The notes beneath the pieces were generated by a model. It saw nothing but the letters and a program-made list of their open reading frames with translations, made no database searches and had not been told where the DNA came from. A DNA stretch of 64,000 nucleotides from Onchocerca lupi. Its lineage: Eukaryota; Nematoda; Chromadorea; Rhabditida; Onchocercidae. This document shows, piece after piece, positions 1-14,300 of the stretch. The position numbers and the translations under genes were made by a program. The stretch spans positions 1-64,000 of the forward strand of contig JAOVVO010000201.1 of assembly GCA_028564675.1 (NCBI GenBank). The letters run 5' to 3'. The first letter of the stretch is position 1. Each line of letters starts with the position of its first letter.

Positions 1-3
1 TTT

Positions 4-41
<38 letters not shown>

Positions 42-1154
42 CGTTTATACTTTTTCTTTCTTTCAATTTTTTTTTCTTTTTTTTTTTTTGGAAACGAAAG
101 ATAGGACGATGGTTAAAATGATAAAATTTGTTACATTGATTAAAACGAATATAGTATTGATATATTTGATATTTCATATCATTGTAAAAGTTTTAAGTGA
201 TATTTTCAATAATAAATTAGAAATATTTAGATAGTACATCCTATCTTATATTATCTGATTTATTTTTAAAAGTATCACTTAACACTCCAATGATGAGACG
301 AGACGAAATATGATACTCTTCAAATATTTGCTTCCTCTTTTTTTATTCATGTTATTCTTTCATAACCAAATGATGTAATAAAAGGAAATTGAAAATTTGA
401 AAGTTTATTTCAATTTCTTTCTCATTATTTCAATTCACATGTCATGAAAGAGTTTTTTTTTTTTCCTTGTAAAATTTCATTCAAGTTTTGTTTAAAGTTT
501 TATTTTCAGTCCTTCTTTTTTTCCTATCTTAATGACGTAGCGTTGGGAATTTTCGACATTTAACAAACTGCAAACTTGTCAAATTAAAAAAAGAAAAAAA
601 AAGAAGAACTATGGTTTGCATTAGAATTTACATAAATTTAAAATTATATTTAGCTTAGGAATGAGTTGTATTTTTTATGATTGTCACACTTTTTTTTTTT
701 TTTTCAATGGATATTTCTCCTGCTAAACTTCAAAGCTTATTCCTATTAAGTTTTTTTTTTCTCTCTCTCTTTCTATAGCAATTGATAGAATAAAACCATA
801 AGTCTAAACTTTATGCTGTTTTCAAATATGTATGATAAATTATTAGAAAAGGTGTAAAATGAAGAAATGCGAAAGACTAACGATATGACTGAAATGATTC
901 AGTCATAACTTTTTCAATATAAATGTTCCAATTTGTTTAAACTTCCAATTTATATTTCATTTGAAATGATATAATTTTCAAACTCTTCCACAGCTATTTT
1001 AGATTATTCCTTTTTAATAATATTTAATAGTGAAACTAGAAAAATGAAATTTCCGATTATTCTTATCATTTTTATTTTTAATCAGTAGTTTTTTCTTTTT
1101 TTTTTTTTTTTTTGAAAATATTTAGTAGTTTAATATTCAAATTTTCGGCAGACA

Positions 1155-1395
1155 TTTTTGATAATAATAATTTTGATATTATCATTTTTAAAATTCTTCC
1201 TCTTCTAATTTAATATAGCCGCTAATATAGCTGATATTATCATTTTTGAAATTCTTGATATTATCATTTTTAAAATTCTTCCTCTTCTAATTCAATATAG
1301 CTGCTAATATAGCATTTTTAAAATTCTTCCTCTTCTAATTCAATATAGCCACTAATATAGCTTCCTCTTCTAATTCAATATAGCCGCTAATGTTG
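1155..1395. repeat. Short tandem minisatellite, about 4 imperfect units
   Basis: A unit of roughly 38-50 bp built around TTCCTCTTCTAATTCAATAT followed by AGCCGCTAATATAG recurs at about 1192, 1276, 1324 and 1362. The spacers between units also repeat (TGATATTATCATTTTTGAAA-type). The copies differ by a few substitutions and by spacer deletion. Confidence 0.85.
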
Positions 1396-1668
1396 TTATC
1401 ATTTATATTTTGATTTGTTTTTCTTTCTCATTTCGCACTTCTCGTGAAATTGAAACATTTCAGAAATGAAAATAAAAAAAATAAAGGAATTCATTCTTTG
1501 CATTTGATTACGAAGCTTGAAAATATTATTTATATAAGCAAGAATGGGCAAATAATTCTGGCTCTTTTTTTTTTGTTGTTTATTTTTGGAATAACTCGTA
1601 AACTGGGCTTTTTATTGCTCGAATGGAATCGGAATTAACTAATGGGTAAATTTTTGCCGAAAAATTAT

Positions 1669-1713
1669 AGTTATAAAACAAGAATAAGCCTGTTTTTGGC
1701 ATGTTTTATAACT
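1669..1713. repeat. Perfect 12-bp inverted repeat (hairpin)
   Basis: AGTTATAAAACA at 1669-1680 pairs perfectly with TGTTTTATAACT at 1702-1713. The 21-nt loop contains a second small pairing, GCC with GGC. It lies in gene-free DNA. In DNA this AT-rich, chance palindromes are common, so function is unknown. Confidence 0.6.
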
Positions 1714-4657
1714 GTTTAACAAGTTCTCCTAATAAAAACGAAAAAAAATCGAAGCAAGTTTTTTTTTTTTTTTTTTTTGAATCGACGAATGGTAATTTAT
1801 TATAAAATTTCATGCATTTCTCAAAATTCAATTCAACTTTTTTTTTCAAATTTTTTAAAGGGAAATGTAAAAACAGGCCTAATATTGGAAAATGCGTAGT
1901 AATTAGTTAAATTTAATTTCATTATCTGTTAGATTTCTATTTGGTAAGGAAAAAAAAAAAGAAATAAACTATTGAAGTTAAAATGGGCAATTATTAATAT
2001 GAATAGCAACAACTTTCAGCCTTATCACATGGAAAAGGCATTGTAAAACTGAATTTTTCAAATAACTCATCTTTTTGACAACTGCCGATGTGCTATTTTT
2101 CAAATAATTTTTTTTTCTTGTCATTTCTCGAGAAACTTTCTGCAAGTTTTTATCACTGATGGTATTTTCATACTATCCAATAAGCATGAGAGAGGAAAAT
2201 AAATTTTGAAGTACAAAAAATGCCTTAATACGTAATAAGTTTTTTCATATTTCATCCACGTGAAGGTGAATTTCTTCCAGTATACACTTAAGTGTGATAA
2301 CTTTAACAAAGTCCTAAACGTATCCGACGTAATATATCTCTATCTCGGTTTTTACGTGTTTTTACATATGTATTTTCATGGTTTTGTATGTGTTTTTTTA
2401 CGTTTAACTATAATACGTACATTTTTAAAGTTATTCAGTTAATTTTAGGTCTTTTTTCTCCTCCACTATTTTTTCTATCTACTTTACAGTTTCTTCTTCT
2501 CCGTCACACCTTTTTCCTTCCCGTAAATTAAGGAATTTTTCATTTTTCATTATTAAATTTAAATTTAGATTTTTAGAAATTGAAGTTCGATTTTATACAA
2601 GGAAAAGAAAAAAGGAACAGGAAAATATTGGAAATAATAAATTATTATTCTATCATTTTTCATCATTAAATTCTCAAGCTATTTTAAATTTGCCATTTTA
2701 GATTTGATAATTAATGCTATTATGAGTAATTTCAATATTTCAAAGAATTCATGGTTTTTATTCCAAATCTTTGTTCTATCATCATCATCATCCATTTTGC
2801 TCTATTCATCTAACTGTCAGCTAAGTTGTCCAAAAATCAATGATCATAGAATATATGATCTTTGAGCAAGACTGTAAATGATAAATTCCAAAAGGTGCAA
2901 TATTTTTGTATTTAAACATCGTTTATTGTTATCAAATTTTGAATTCAATCATCTGAACATTCTTCTGCCATCAGGAAATCCCAAATTTGTATCTCAACAA
3001 CTTTTTACCCTGAATGGAACTCCGAGTCCACACTTGAAAATTCCTATAGCTTAAAAATAGATTTCGATTGTATCAATGATATTTTCTTTCCAGCAAACAA
3101 GTGGGGCTTAAATGATAGGAGAAATTATCTTTTTATTCAATGTGGTGTTAAGACTTCCTCTATATCAAAGATATATCACCTATCATTTCGTATTAATTCG
3201 ATATTTCAGAATTTATTGATCCCGGAGATATATTTGTCCATTTAAGGCATCGATAAAAAATTTAAATCAAAATAAAATGATTCCAGTATTTTCGGATTTT
3301 TTAAAAATTTTTTGAATTCATATAATTTCATATAGAATGTTATAGTAATTGATTATATTTTCATGAATAAAATAGGCTAATAGTCGATGCTTGATTAAAG
3401 TGAAATTATAAATCAATAAGAAAAAACTTTTTCAAAAATTTTAAAATTTCAAAGTTTTCCTAAAAGTTTCAAACTTGACAATTTGATAAAATTTACTAAA
3501 TTGAGTGAGATAGCATTTTTTGGATGTGCAGCTAAACAAACATCGTTAACTTTATTTGTTTTTTTCCTTTTTTTTTCCATAGAATAGAGCAACAGTTTAT
3601 GACGAAAATCTCTGAGAAAAAAGTATCAATAATGATGAAATCGCAAAGCCGAAAACTTATTTCGTTTGATTTCTGATTAATTATCAATCATCAATTAAGA
3701 TTAATTATCCATCTTAAATTTATCATTGAAATTAGTGTGATAGCTAAAGCAAATAATGATTGATAATAACTGAATACTGGAATAAATACAAAAAAAGAAG
3801 GGAAGATAAAAGTAAAATAGATGAAAGAATATAAGGAAAATTTGGATTAAGAAAAAATCGATTTATCAAATGAAAAATTCTATTTGCTCATTCAAAAATT
3901 GATTTTAAAAATTGATAAATTATAGGATTTTTCCAGATTTCACAATTTACTTTTATTTTTCAATTGTACTTGAAGTAATTATCAACATATAATTATATTC
4001 AATTGCAGTTTCCGAATTTTTAAACATCGAGAGAATTACTCGATATCGTGATTTGATTTATTTCATTCTATAAATAGACAATCAATATTCGTTAATTAAG
4101 ATTATTATCTGAAATATCCGCAAATTTCAAAGCTAAACGTCATCTTTGAAGAAGGATTATGGTTGAGTAGAATTCTGATGATTTTTTTGACATTTTTTCT
4201 TTTATTCATTTTTACTGTTTTTTTTTTTTTGTTTTTGCTAATGTATTAATCTACAGTATGCCAGAAAGCATTGTTTTGAATATTTGTTAGATCTTCTTTA
4301 AGTTCATTTTAATCGAATAAAATATATCGATATAAAATATTTGAGATAAGAAATTGTTTATCGAAGGATTAGTGGCTACTAATTTTTATCACAATTTTTT
4401 TTGATATCGTGCTATTGCTCGCCCCTAATATATCCTAAATCAAATAATTTCAAACGTTTGCTAAATAATATCGTAAAAATAACTATTACCGATTACGTAA
4501 TTGGTATTATATATTCACGCCCATAGCTCATTCTACGATTACCGTAAGCTGCAGGAAGCTTACAATAAGTGATCGTATAATCGGATAAAATTCTAATGAA
4601 AAATTCAGTAAATACTTCTCAAAGATTTATCTGGTTATCTGGCTAAAAACAAATTTT

Positions 4658-4693
<36 letters not shown>

Positions 4694-6579
4694 AGCCAAA
4701 AACATAAAGATTATTAGAGCATTCCCGATCGTTCAAATTTTACATTTTCTCTCTGATAGGGCGGTAATTTTACGCATTCCGGACATATTCGAATAATGAT
4801 GGATTTCTGAAGAAAAAAAAAAAAGCCAAGAATATAAACTAAGCGTAAAGAAGCATTTCGTTTGAACTACTTCTCATCAATCATTCATCTTTCGCAGTTT
4901 ATTAGTCAATTTAAAAAAAAAATAAAAAATTAACTTTCAATTTCATGTAATGATTGCAGTAAAATTAACTGTTTTATAAAATATCTCCTTTGTTGTTTTT
5001 TTTTTTCTTAATTTTTTGTTTTTATATTTTTTTTTATGAAAATTATTATCCTATTGTATGTGTGGGATGATTCTATGCAATCGCTTACACAATAATGATG
5101 ATAATAATAAGGATAATAGTGATAATGGACAAAGTTTTCATGGGGATATTGAAATAAATCATATTTATTGAAGTTTAGCTTTATGATTAATTACTAAATG
5201 CAAAATGTGGGAAGGGCGCAGGACTGATAAGAAAAAGGGAAAGGATGGAAAGGATGAATTCGAGAGCGAGAATTTGTTTATACGGAGATTCATTATTTAT
5301 GTACTCTTTATTAAAATAAATAAATATGTATGTATATGCACTTGGAAATATTTTAGAAAGAAACTTTCTTCTCCAAAAGTATTTTATCATTTTCTCTTTT
5401 TTAATTCCATGAGAAATTTATCTTCAAAATCGTTTCCATCCTTTTCTCCCACATCTCTCGTGTCATATTAAATATGATGGTAGTTTTTAGATCATTAAAA
5501 TTCACATAAAACCAACCAGATAACAAATAACAACTAATTTAACCTCAATCTTCGTACGAACTTTTTAAATATAACTTGCTTCTCTTTTTTCTTCTTCTCT
5601 CTCTCTCTCTTTCTTCCTCTCTCTTTTTTTCTTTTTTTTTATTGACAAACTTTTCGAATTAAATATTAAAATAAATAAATATCATTAGAACATTTCAGGC
5701 ATCAAAAAATTTTCGTTTTTTTTTTTCCAAAAATATTATATAAAAAATTGTTGCTTCACTTTCTCGAATATATCTGTCAATCTTATCATTTTCTTATTTT
5801 CTTTTTTTTTTTGTCTTCATAACAGTCAATTTTTCTTTCGCTCATCTTTTCCATTGAATATCACGATATTCGTATAAAAATAACGGAGAAAGAAGGAAGC
5901 AAAATGAAAGTAAAAAATTGGAGATGGAAAAGGATAATTTTCGAAATCAATCATTCACAGAATTTGCATATTCAAAAAAGAAAAATGAAGTGCTTTTTTG
6001 GTAAAATTATGAATTAAATTTGGCTAAAATTATTGAAATATAAGATTTAAGAAATGGATAAAGACACGCATTATTTCACGTAATTTTTTTTTTCTTTTTT
6101 AACAAATAAAAATTTAAAAAATGCAGATAGACAACAATCATTCGAAATGCAAGATGAACAGGCATGCAGGCAAGTTATATGCAAGCAATCAGCAGTCTTG
6201 ATTCTTGTCTCAATGTGACACAAATATACAGCGAAGAATAAACGAACATTTGTTTATAACGTTGTAAAGTCTTCAGTCTACTTTTCATCCCTCTCGTCCA
6301 TTTCTTCGGAATTTTGGAAAAATAACGCCTTGGCTCTTCCAGAAAGATCAATCTTCTACTATTATTACTATTATTTGTTGTTCTTCTAATTATCATTGTT
6401 ATCAGTTAATAATAATAGCTTTTTGAAAAATAACTTATAAATATTTCCTGTTTTTGAATTTCTTATTCATGGCCAAAAAAAAAAAGAAAAAAATGAATAG
6501 CCTGAAGTTATGTATAAAATTTTTGACCAATTTGTTGTCCAATTATAAGCCTATTGCTAATGCTCTTTATTAGGCTTCT

Positions 6580-6925
6580 AACTTTCGGTTGAATTAGCCA
6601 AGCAAAATGAAAATTTACAGATATAAATATATATATATAGAATGGAAGGATGACACGAATGTATAAAAGGCTAATTTAAAAATTTTTGAAGACATTTTTA
6701 ACTCAACCGAAATAACTTCCGAATAGATTAGCCAAACAACCATAAAGATATATATTGGATAAAAAAAAAATAACAAAGCAAAGTGAGGACAAGTCCAAAA
6801 ATTTTTCTAAAAACATTTTCAAATCAACCGAAAAAAGCTAGTCAAGCAAGGCAAAATGATGTGAGATTGTAATGATATAGCAAGACTGATGAAGATAACT
6901 CCAAAAATTTTTGAAAACATTTTCG
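6580..6925. repeat. Degenerate tandem repeat, unit about 110-136 bp, nearly 3 copies
   Basis: The pattern ATTAGCCAAGCAA, then an A-rich stretch, then AAAATTTTTGAAGACATTTT and TCAACCGAAA recurs. Unit starts are near 6591, 6727 and 6837. The copies are diverged and differ in spacer length. The unit is not coding in any frame examined. Confidence 0.75.
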
Positions 6926-9900
6926 AAAAAATTCTGAATTTTTATTTGTCATTTTTCTTCCAATTTTTTGCAAAAAAAAAAAAAAAGAAAATGAGAAAGT
7001 TAAAAAGTTTACATAAGGAATGAATTAATTTTTTTGAAATTTTGATTGCGTTTTTCATGTTTGTTATATTTTCAATTATAATTTTGAATTTTTCTCTTTC
7101 TTTTTTTTTTTTTGTTAATACGATTTGATAGGTAATAAAAAGTTACATGCAAAAAAAGCACTGCTTTATAAATAACAAATTTTATCGAATTCGATAGAAA
7201 GCAAATTTATCCCTTAATGAGTATCTTTATGCAGCTTTGACATCTAATTAAACAATTTGATTCATTTTCACAATTGTGTCAATTTGAACTTTCATTCAAT
7301 TCTTTTGTTCAGAAATTGCAGCTAACATTTCTTCCAGCTATCTGTTATTTAATTTCAATAATTTGAAAAAAAAAAAAAACAAAGAATAAAAAACGAATGG
7401 AAATCTGATGTGACACCTTTCATTCGTATTAGCTTCTCACTTTTATAATTTTGCTAAGCTTCTCATGAATTATATCGTCGGGAATTTTTACTCTCTTATT
7501 AAACATACCTAATAATTTATTTAAAATTTAACGGTGAAAATATATTAAAGTGAGGGAAGTTTATAAAGAATTTTAAATGCAGACTGTAGCACTACATTTT
7601 TTTTTTTTTAATCATTATTACTATTATTATGCATGCAATCTCTTTTTTGCTTGAATTTTAATTAGTTTTTTGTTTTAATTTTCGGAATTTTAATATAATT
7701 TGAAAAGTCTTCAATTGTACTAAGTAGATTTTAATAGTGAAATATTTACTGATCAATTACTTGTTTACATTTTCTGTTTATTTTTTTATCTCAATTTAGC
7801 TATTGATATGTGTAACTTAGAATTACCTGAACTTCCCAATCATTCTCATTGATACGAATTCCAGAATTACAATTCCTTTCCGCTTTTTTTTATCAATAAT
7901 AATTTGGTTATAAACTTGAAATTTAAAAATGTTAGCAATCATTTTATCATTTCCTCATTAACCGAGAACATTCTCTCACAAATTTTCACCGTTACACAAA
8001 TATATCTTCATATTTTTTGCGTTTGCAAATAGTCTGGAATATCGCCCAAAATGCATTTTTCAGGAATTTTAGAAAAGGATGGTGATAATCAAGGAGACAT
8101 GATCTGAATGTCCGGTTCCTAATAACTGGATCCATATCATGAGCTTATTTCGGTAGATTTAAGTATGCCTGGATTCAAGAAATTGAAGATTACTACTATA
8201 TATACTTTACTAATTCACTTTTTTTTATCTAAAATTAATTTAAAATTAGAATAACTGAATTTAATATTTTATCAATATGATTCGATCGATAATTTCTTGA
8301 AAATATTGCCCTTTTAACTAGCAATCCATTCTGTTATATATTATTTGCGTTTCGACAATTATTTGTTTGCAATATTATAATTAGAAAATGTTTTGTTTTG
8401 TTTTGTTTTTTTTTCAGTTTTACTAATCAAAAAACAAAATTGAATACTTTCGAAGATGCGAAGGTGAACAGCGACAACTGAATTTCATCGTAAGCAACAC
8501 CAATCATTTATCCATCGATAAATTACAATTATTATTAAAATAAAGAATCCCATCAATTTCCATATTATTTTCTATCATATTCATTCATTTTCCATCCATT
8601 CTCTGTAATTTTCGTTTTTCATCAATCAAATCAACGTAGATTCGATATTTCTTGGGAGAAAACTGATTCTCGCAGGTTTGCTTAAATATTTATCCCTTTT
8701 ATTTAATTTTTCTAAATTATATAAAAATCCGTTGATATTTTTTTCAAATTATTTACCAAATACTTTTTTTAATTTTTCATAATTTTATAAAATTCATTGC
8801 AATTTTTAACATTATGGGCAGGATAACGAAAAATGAGGTTATTGATTTTATTCCTTTTTGATCGCTCGAAATCAATAATGTATTCGAAAGATTATAACGA
8901 AAGTTTAATGCTGATAAAAATATCAAAAGATGATGGAACAGTTGGTGTTGTTAGGAATTCAACTAAGTAAAATTTCAATTAAATTTTTCGATTCTAATTG
9001 CGCAAACTTTGCTTTTGAAAATAATTTTAAAAATCCATCTTGGAAAGTTTATACACAAAAATGATGTGCAAATTAAAAATTGATAAGAAAAACAAAGGAT
9101 AGAAGAATCGAATAAATTCAATTCAAAATTTTAATATATGAATAATCATTTTTGAAGATATTTTTTTTTTTATACATTCAAAATTCTAGCTATTAAATAG
9201 GATTCATTACTGATAAATCTGGCATAATTTATCAACTCATCACTTTTAAATCTTATCAAAATTCCTCGTGAAGAAAAGAAAATTAGGATATGAAATGAAT
9301 GGAACAAATGGTTCGTTGAGGAAAACAAATAAAAAAAAAAAAAGATGAAAATTTGATTTATAGCTTTCAAAGTTTTTTTCTTTTTTTTCAAATCGATTTT
9401 GGTTCAGAGGGCAGAGAGATAAGGCATGAGTTGAGAAGAAGGATGTCGAATTGATGAGAAAGGAAGTTGAAAATTATCCAAAATTGCTACCAACCATTTC
9501 ACTTCAATACAACATTGGCATTGTTATGGGTGGTGTGTGTTAGGGAAGTTAGTTTATCTATTGACATTAAATACGAAAAAAAAGTTTTTTTTTTCTTCAA
9601 TTTTTAAAGTTACATTCTTTCGTTGCAATTATCAGCTTTTGAATTTTTCATTCTTTTCTTCTTTTTTTTTTCTTTTTTTTTTGATACAAAATGTTGAAAA
9701 AAATATGAAGAAATAATATGAATCTTTAATGATCATTTGAGAAGTATGAATTTCATTGTTTTTGAAAATATAGGATGAATTTTTTTAATTTTATTAAGTA
9801 AATAAGATAATTGATTAAAGAAGAAATCTGAATCATTTACTGAATCACAATTTTTTTTTTTTAGATTGTAAGTTTTAATGTTTCAAATTTTATTTCTTTA

Positions 9901-11279
9901 AAAAATATAATATTATCATCGATTTTTGAAGAGATTTTTAAAAATTTTTTATTTTTTGGGTTGTATTGAAAATTTCGAGAATTTCAAATTCAAAATAATG
10001 AATCATTTGTTTCATTAAATTCTGCTTATCCATAAGAAGTATAATTATATTGAATCTGAAATTTTATACATCTATTTCATAGCAAAAATTTATTGTAGTA
10101 CTTTGACATATACCAAGAATTATTTGTCTGACGATAGTTCATAATTAAATCGAACTATTATCAGTGAAATGATAAAAATATGCTTCGACATTAATTCCAA
10201 ACTTGGTTATCCTTCTGTTGCCACTAATCCATACGATTTATCATTGATGATGATAGATAAGCCTAGGAGAAGATGGAAGAAGTAGATCTATTCTCAATAT
10301 AATTTCATCCATTAATCTTTTCTTATCCTATTAAAAAACTAATAAAATATGTGATGGAAAAATGTTTAAAAAATAAAGAATTTTGAAGAGGAAATACTTT
10401 TTTCTGTTATATGAAATCCTATAAAAAATGAAGCTTTGGAATCTTAAAAAATTATGTTTAATTCTTTTTCCGTTAGAAGAGACTAATTGAGAAGAAAAAT
10501 CTTAATAATGAATTTTAAATTGAATGAAGTTCTAAAAAGAAATATGTACTTTTTTCTGATGAATAATTTGAGAAAAGAGGAAAAAGAACTTAAATTATTC
10601 TTTAAAAAATGTTTGCCTCAAAAATATATAACTCATACATTCATTAAGATGAATGCTAAACTACTTGTATTGCTTTCTTTTTCATTCCTTTCTATCCTGT
10701 TTACTAATTTTATTTATTATTATTATTGTTTTTCATTTAATTATTGTTATTATTATTTAAAATATAATCAAATTACTTTTTGTTTATGTCAATTATTTGT
10801 TTTAATTTATAATTCAATTGCAAATGTAAGTAGCTCTTTTCCAATTAATTAATAATTATCAACATTTATAAATTATAAGATAACAAGTTTTTTTTTTAAA
10901 TAATATGATAATTTATTGAGTTTAATGTTTAAAATATTAAAATTTAAATAGAGCAGAGAAATAAAATATTTATAATTGCTGTTGAAAATAATAATTCATA
11001 ATTCACGACTAATATGTTGAGACATATATACTATACTGATTAGTTGAAGAAAATTTAAATATTATGGATCGAAGTATATTCAAAATATATTAAAAAAAAA
11101 AAATTTCATTTCATAAGTTAAACAGTATAGATTGAATAAATTCCTATAAATATATTTCACGCCGATATTTTTGTTTTAATTGCATATATTGTTCTAAATA
11201 AATCTTCTTACTCTCTTTTCATTATTTTCAATTACTCATTAATTCATTAATTAAATTTTTTCGTCTTTTTTTTTTTTTA

Positions 11280-11344
11280 GAAAAAGGACGTCCGACACAA
11301 AGTTTGTGTCGGGATGAGGTAGTGGAGCGCGCAAATGCAACGGT
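11280..11344 (+). promoter_or_regulatory. Probable trans-splice acceptor and 5' UTR of the SMAD gene, with palindrome
   Basis: A long T-run ending in TTTTAG at 11280 is a strong acceptor, and no upstream exon was found, so it may receive a spliced leader. The resulting 5' UTR is about 64 nt. An in-frame TGA lies in it before the first ATG at 11345. It contains the near-perfect palindrome CCGACACAAA-G-TTTGTGTCGG at about 11291-11311, a possible RNA hairpin close to the start codon. Confidence 0.55.
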
Positions 11345-14300
11345 ATGCCGTTGGATTGCGAAATTTGGTGCTTCCTAACCGAACGAAGGCGACTCATTGA
11401 AAGGTTATATTAATTTATGTTTTATACCTAAAAATACTCGGTATTTCTCGATATCTACATATTACCATGTCCAACTTTATTATAATGAAGATTATCGTAA
11501 CATCAATACAGGATTAGTTCAATGTAATTTCTGGTAATGTTGCATATTCTTCATCCCACAGCGTGCTATTTTTACTTACCAAAAATGACGTACGTGAAGT
11601 ACACATCCAATATCTACGCTTCATTCAAGCAAACAAGACGTCATACTGATTGAAAGTTTGAGAATAGGTTGAAGACGTTTCGTCCCGCAATTTCTTTTGA
11701 TCATTCGCTTTATCGAATATAACAGCTTCATAACGTACTCCAGCTATCCTGAGGGATACTTCAGAAGGAATTAGCTATTGGATAATTCAATTATTCTTTC
11801 GCTCTTATTCCAAAGTCAGACGATTAATATGCATGTCAGAATCGCTAATAGAATCGTTTTATTGATCATCTTCCAATATTCCGATTTTATTTCCGGAATA
11901 TTGATTCTTTATTTTTTCCGCTGACTCGAATGACTTCAGTCTCTCTCTAGGAATGTTTCTGTTTGCTATCGCTATACGATTCTCAATTATTTTTCATGAA
12001 AATTATCTGATAATAGTTCACCGCAGTCAGTTGTTCCTAAAACGATTTCAATTTGACCGTATGCTTTGAAAAGTACTTCACTGGCGGAGATATCTAGAAT
12101 AGTTTTATATAGTTTGTCTTCTTCCAACAATTATACTTTAAACTGAAAATACATTGCTAAAAATTTTTTAAACATTATGATAAAATGAAATACATTTGTT
12201 TATATCTAAAATTCAAATTAATTTCGCGAATGGAAATTATCATTCTAGACTTTGGAGATTACGCACCATTCAGTCAATTGACGAGAAACGCTCAAAGAGA
12301 CGTTTCATTCGTTTATTGCACGCTTTTGATACAGAAGACCTCGCTGCTATTTTAAAGGTTTTCATGGTTAATTAAGAAAATTTCTTTTTTTTTTTCTTAA
12401 CTTTTAAATATTTGAAATTTTAGTGAAATTGAAAATTGCAACATTCTCTTGTTGGATCTCAGCAAGTTTATTTATTTAGTTTTCCCATAGAGAATTATCA
12501 AAAAAAAAAAAGAAAAAAAAATGAAAAATTTCTGAAAAAAGAGCAAAGCAGTTTTGCTTTCGGTAGCTTTTAAATTTTGAGTTTTCTTCATTTTGACTGA
12601 CTCTCAATTTCAAAATTCATTTCTTGTTTGCTAAATATTATATTGGCTCATAGTACTTTATTAACTTCAGTGTTTGTATTAATTGAATTCAAATACTTGA
12701 GTATTTATCTTTTTGCATATTTATTTTGGTGCAGTAATTTTGCATTTATTCATTTATTAGGCGAACCAGCAAGTTCCTATCATCTCATATCTTATCTTTA
12801 AAGGCAGTAGAAAGTGGTGGTCGAGATATCAAGCAGTGTGCTCCCGGACCGCCGATGGATGTCATGGAAGAAGAAACGCCGGGATGCTCACGAGATGCTG
12901 CTGAAACCCCGGATAACGATGAAGGCTTTCTGGATCAGCGTTATGAAAATACCGGTTTGATACCGCAAATTGATAAGCCTATGTCTCTACCTTATCTTTG
13001 CTGTAAATTATGGCGATGGAAAGAATTGCAGGTGAATTACATATCTTAATGTTAATGATCATTTTCAGGTTAATTATTAATACAACAGTTCTAAAATTAT
13101 TGTTCAAATTTTAAAATACAAAATTCAAAGTTAAATAAACTTCGTTTATTTCAATTTCAACTTTCTACTTCAGATCTGAATGAATTAGTTGTCTGAAAAA
13201 ATGATCAAATCGTTTGATATCTACCATTTTTCTTCTGATTTTAATTTCCTCATTTGAATGCTTTTTTTTTTTCATTAATTACCAATATATATTGTTATAT
13301 TTTATTGACTTTATAATAAATTATCACTTGTTAATGCTATTACAGGTAGATGCTGCGTTACACAGGTTAGATCCATTACCGTGGTGTAGATTTGGTCGTG
13401 TCACCATGAACAATGCTACCGTTTCCTGTTGCAATCCTTATCATTATGCATTATGGATCATTGGTAAGTTCTTGGCTTCTCCTTCTTTGGCCAATAATAA
13501 TGATCCTAGTACTGTTTTGCTTCTTCTTCTTCTTCTGTTGCTGTTTTTGTTTACATGAATATGCATCTGCCATCTGCAAAGATAAATTTATACTGCTATG
13601 GCTAATTCTAATTTAACATAGTGAGGTGTGCGTTACTTAACAGAATTGACGTAGTGTGCTAATTTTGCATGGCGCAATTAACGAGTAATTCACGTAAATT
13701 TATTAGAGTGTCATCTGCTCATACAAGATTGTTGTTACAGTTATTACTGTTATTGTTATTGCTAATGTTTTTGGATTTCTTGTAGTAATTTAGGATGTAT
13801 GAAAGAGTTAAACATGGTTGTTTTTATTCCTTTTTTTTAAATGATTTTACATATTAACCTAAATTCAAGGATTTTCCTTGTTCTCATTGACAATGCTCAA
13901 ATGACAACTCAGAAATTTTGATAATTTTTTGAAAATGACATTTTTCCATTCCAATTTATTCATTCTGATTTAGATTTCAAATTTTACTCTTGTTCAATTA
14001 GATTCTTTTAATAATTTCAATAATCTGCATAACGGACAGCAATTTGACACATATAAGAAATGGAAGACGCTTCAAAAAGAATTATATAGAATTAATTAAA
14101 TTTTCATAGAATTGCTTAACATTACAATAAGCGGATTAAATTAACTCAATTTCCGAATTTAATGTAAATAAGTAAACTTCTAATTTCAGAACAAGTAAAT
14201 TAATGTTTTTTATGTTGCTTTTCTGCTGCTTAAAATTTCAAAATATTCTTATTATTATTTAATTTACTTCGTTAACACTTTATAAACTTCTTTATCTCAG

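Larger units (their letters stand above)
1..11280. other. Gene-free AT-rich upstream region
   Basis: No exon chain with consistent splice phases was found on either strand. The stretch is very AT-rich, with long T or A runs (for example at 1-36, 4661-4692 and 6971-6985) and short triplet-like runs such as AATAATGATGATAATAATAA near 5092-5125. The only open frames are short, low-complexity and rich in F, I, K, L and N. Tandem repeats and a hairpin inside it are listed separately. Distal regulatory DNA for the SMAD gene downstream is possible, but nothing specific was identified. Confidence 0.6.

Noticed and set aside
10487..10852. 121-codon open frame on the plus strand upstream of the SMAD gene
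   Set aside because: Low-complexity Y/F/K/N-rich translation with a weak start, and no exon that joins it in phase to a known gene.
11314..11324. TGAGGTAGT, identical to the start of let-7 family microRNAs
   Set aside because: Only nine bases match, the rest differs, and no let-7-like precursor hairpin surrounds it. It falls in the SMAD 5' UTR and includes the in-frame stop.
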